This document shows, one piece after another, positions 7,188 to 7,862 of a stretch of 7,862 bases of DNA; the stretch's first letter is position 1; each line of letters begins with the position of its first letter. The stretch is from Betaproteobacteria bacterium (GTDB lineage Bacteria > Pseudomonadota > Gammaproteobacteria > Burkholderiales > Burkholderiaceae). Location of the stretch: the NCBI GenBank assembly GCA_013205155.1, contig JABMMT010000110.1:1-7862 (forward strand), given 5' to 3'. The translations under genes and the position numbers were made by a program. The notes beneath the pieces were generated by a model, which was not told the origin of the DNA, did no database searches, and saw only the letters and a list, made by a program, of their open reading frames with translations.

Positions 7188-7193
7188 TTGACA
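7188..7193 (+). promoter_or_regulatory. Isolated TTGACA -35-like element upstream of the OsmC-YcaO gene
   Basis: TTGACA is an exact match to the sigma70 -35 consensus. No good -10 box sits 16-18 bp downstream: the bases there are attgcg, ttgcga or tgcgaa, and TATCAG at 7203-7208 is far too close. Any transcript starting from it would begin at or within the hairpin described at 7210-7252. It is a possible promoter element for the downstream gene, but chance occurrence is quite possible. Confidence 0.2.
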
Positions 7194-7209
7194 TATTGAA
7201 AGTATCAGC

Positions 7210-7252
7210 ATTGCGAAGGACGGCGGGGCCCGCTCAAGCAATACATTTTTTT
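7210..7252 (+). terminator. Probable intrinsic terminator or attenuator after the regulator gene
   Basis: A nested hairpin can be drawn. The outer arms are ATTGC (7210-7214) and GCAAT (7238-7242). The inner arms are GCGG (7223-7226) and CCGC (7230-7233), around a 3-base GGC loop with an extra G7222-T7234 wobble pair. The arms are separated by an unpaired internal loop. A run of seven T (7246-7252) starts three bases after the outer stem. This is the expected form of a rho-independent terminator for the def-to-regulator transcript. The internal loop makes the stem weaker than a textbook case. Because the T-run ends only 13 bases before the next start codon, it could also act as an attenuator of that gene. 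Confidence 0.55.
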
Positions 7253-7265
7253 CGGAATGATTCCC

Positions 7266-7862
7266 ATGGAAATTAAGGTTAACTTTCTCGATAAGCTTCG
7301 TCTTGAAGCTAAGTTCGATGACTTCACGGTAATTTCTGATCAGCCTATCCGGTATAGGGGCGATGGTTCTGCTCCTGGCCCCTTTGATTATTTTTTGGCC
7401 TCATCTGCCCTATGCGCCGCTTATTTTGTAAAGCTGTACTGTGACACTCGCAATATTCCTACTGAAAATATTCGCCTCTCGCAGAATAATATTGTTGATC
7501 CGGAAAATCGCTATCAGCAGATTTTTAAGATTCAAGTTGAGCTGCCGGACGACATCTCTGCCAATGATCGTCAGGGCATTTTGCGATCCATTGAACGCTG
7601 TACAGTGAAAAAAGTAGTGCAGGCCGGGCCAGAGTTTGTGATTGAAGAAGTGAAGAACTTAGATGAGGATGCGCAGACTTTATTAACCCTTAAATCAGAT
7701 TCGGACGATAGTACTTATATCCTGGGCAAGGATCTACCGCTTGAGCAAACCATTGCCAATATGTCTGAGGTGTTGGCGAATCTGGGAATCAAGATTGAAA
7801 TTGCCTCATGGCGCAACATCATTCCCAATGTTTGGTCTTTACATATTCGTGATGCGCATTCC
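7266..7862 (+). CDS. OsmC-domain/YcaO-domain fusion protein, 5' part, cut by window edge
   Basis: The visible 199 residues hold two joined modules. Residues about 1-140 form an OsmC-like fold with the two characteristic cysteines, Cys50 (in SSALCAAYF) and Cys112 (in SIERCTVKKV). In OsmC/Ohr proteins such cysteines act as peroxidatic thiols. From about 150 on, the sequence matches the start of E. coli YcaO as I remember it: ILGKDLPLEQTI, then EIASWRNIIPNVWSLHIRD (178-196). The ATP-binding core of YcaO would follow beyond the right edge. YcaO proteins use ATP to activate amide backbones; E. coli YcaO is linked to RimO-dependent methylthiolation of ribosomal protein S12. The start is ATG 7266, which gives MEIKVNFLDKLRLE, the N-terminus I recall for such proteins, with GGA at 7254-7256 as a weak ribosome site. 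An in-frame ATG at 7257 would add three residues. The reading frame is open to the last base. Confidence 0.92.
   Translation, partial: MEIKVNFLDKLRLEAKFDDFTVISDQPIRYRGDGSAPGPFDYFLASSALCAAYFVKLYCDTRNIPTENIRLSQNNIVDPENRYQQIFKIQVELPDDISANDRQGILRSIERCTVKKVVQAGPEFVIEEVKNLDEDAQTLLTLKSDSDDSTYILGKDLPLEQTIANMSEVLANLGIKIEIASWRNIIPNVWSLHIRDAHS

Noticed and set aside
7145..7265. A tRNA gene in the gap after the regulator.
   Set aside because: No acceptor stem, no T-loop GTTCGA-type motif and no plausible cloverleaf; the GC-rich part folds only as a short hairpin followed by a T-run.
1..7862. Mobile elements, CRISPR arrays, phage or plasmid features.
   Set aside because: No transposase or integrase, no regular direct repeats and no terminal inverted repeats were seen; gene content and order are those of conserved chromosome.

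Overview
The window reads as a conserved core segment of a betaproteobacterial chromosome. The best fit is Burkholderiales, and specifically a Polynucleobacter-like freshwater bacterium. The reasons are the moderate rather than high GC content, the style of the proteins, and the gene order dprA <-> def-fmt-rsmB followed by a DUF4390 protein and an NtrY/NtrX-type two-component pair. The genus is an inference from remembered family sequences; no search was run.

Layout: (1) positions 1-632, minus strand: the 5' part of dprA, a DNA-processing and natural-transformation protein, running off the left edge. (2) 633-703: a 71-bp divergent intergenic gap that must hold the start signals of both directions. 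(3) 704-7144, plus strand: a very compact run of six genes, def, fmt, rsmB, a DUF4390 secreted protein, an NtrY-like sensor kinase and an NtrX-like response regulator. Neighbouring reading frames overlap by 11, 4, 4 and 4 bp and the last pair is 2 bp apart, so a single transcript with translational coupling is likely. (4) 7145-7265: a 121-bp gap with a hairpin plus T-run that looks like an intrinsic terminator. (5) 7266-7862: the 5' part of a gene for an OsmC-YcaO fusion protein, running off the right edge.

How the genes fit together: Fmt formylates initiator Met-tRNA and Def removes the formyl group from finished N-termini, while RsmB methylates 16S rRNA, so the first three genes serve translation. 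This is the same core as the enterobacterial smf(dprA) <-> def-fmt-rsmB-trkA locus, but here the position of trkA is taken by the DUF4390-NtrY-NtrX module. That module contains a predicted exported protein, a four-helix membrane sensor kinase with a roughly 200-residue periplasmic domain, and a receiver-Fis-type-HTH regulator without an AAA+ domain.

Most of the window is ordinary, well-conserved chromosome. The points worth a second look are the short DprA N-terminus, the AAA+-less NtrX, the locked-in DUF4390/NtrY pairing, the OsmC-YcaO fusion and the hairpin just upstream of it. I see no mobile element, CRISPR array, tRNA or rRNA.
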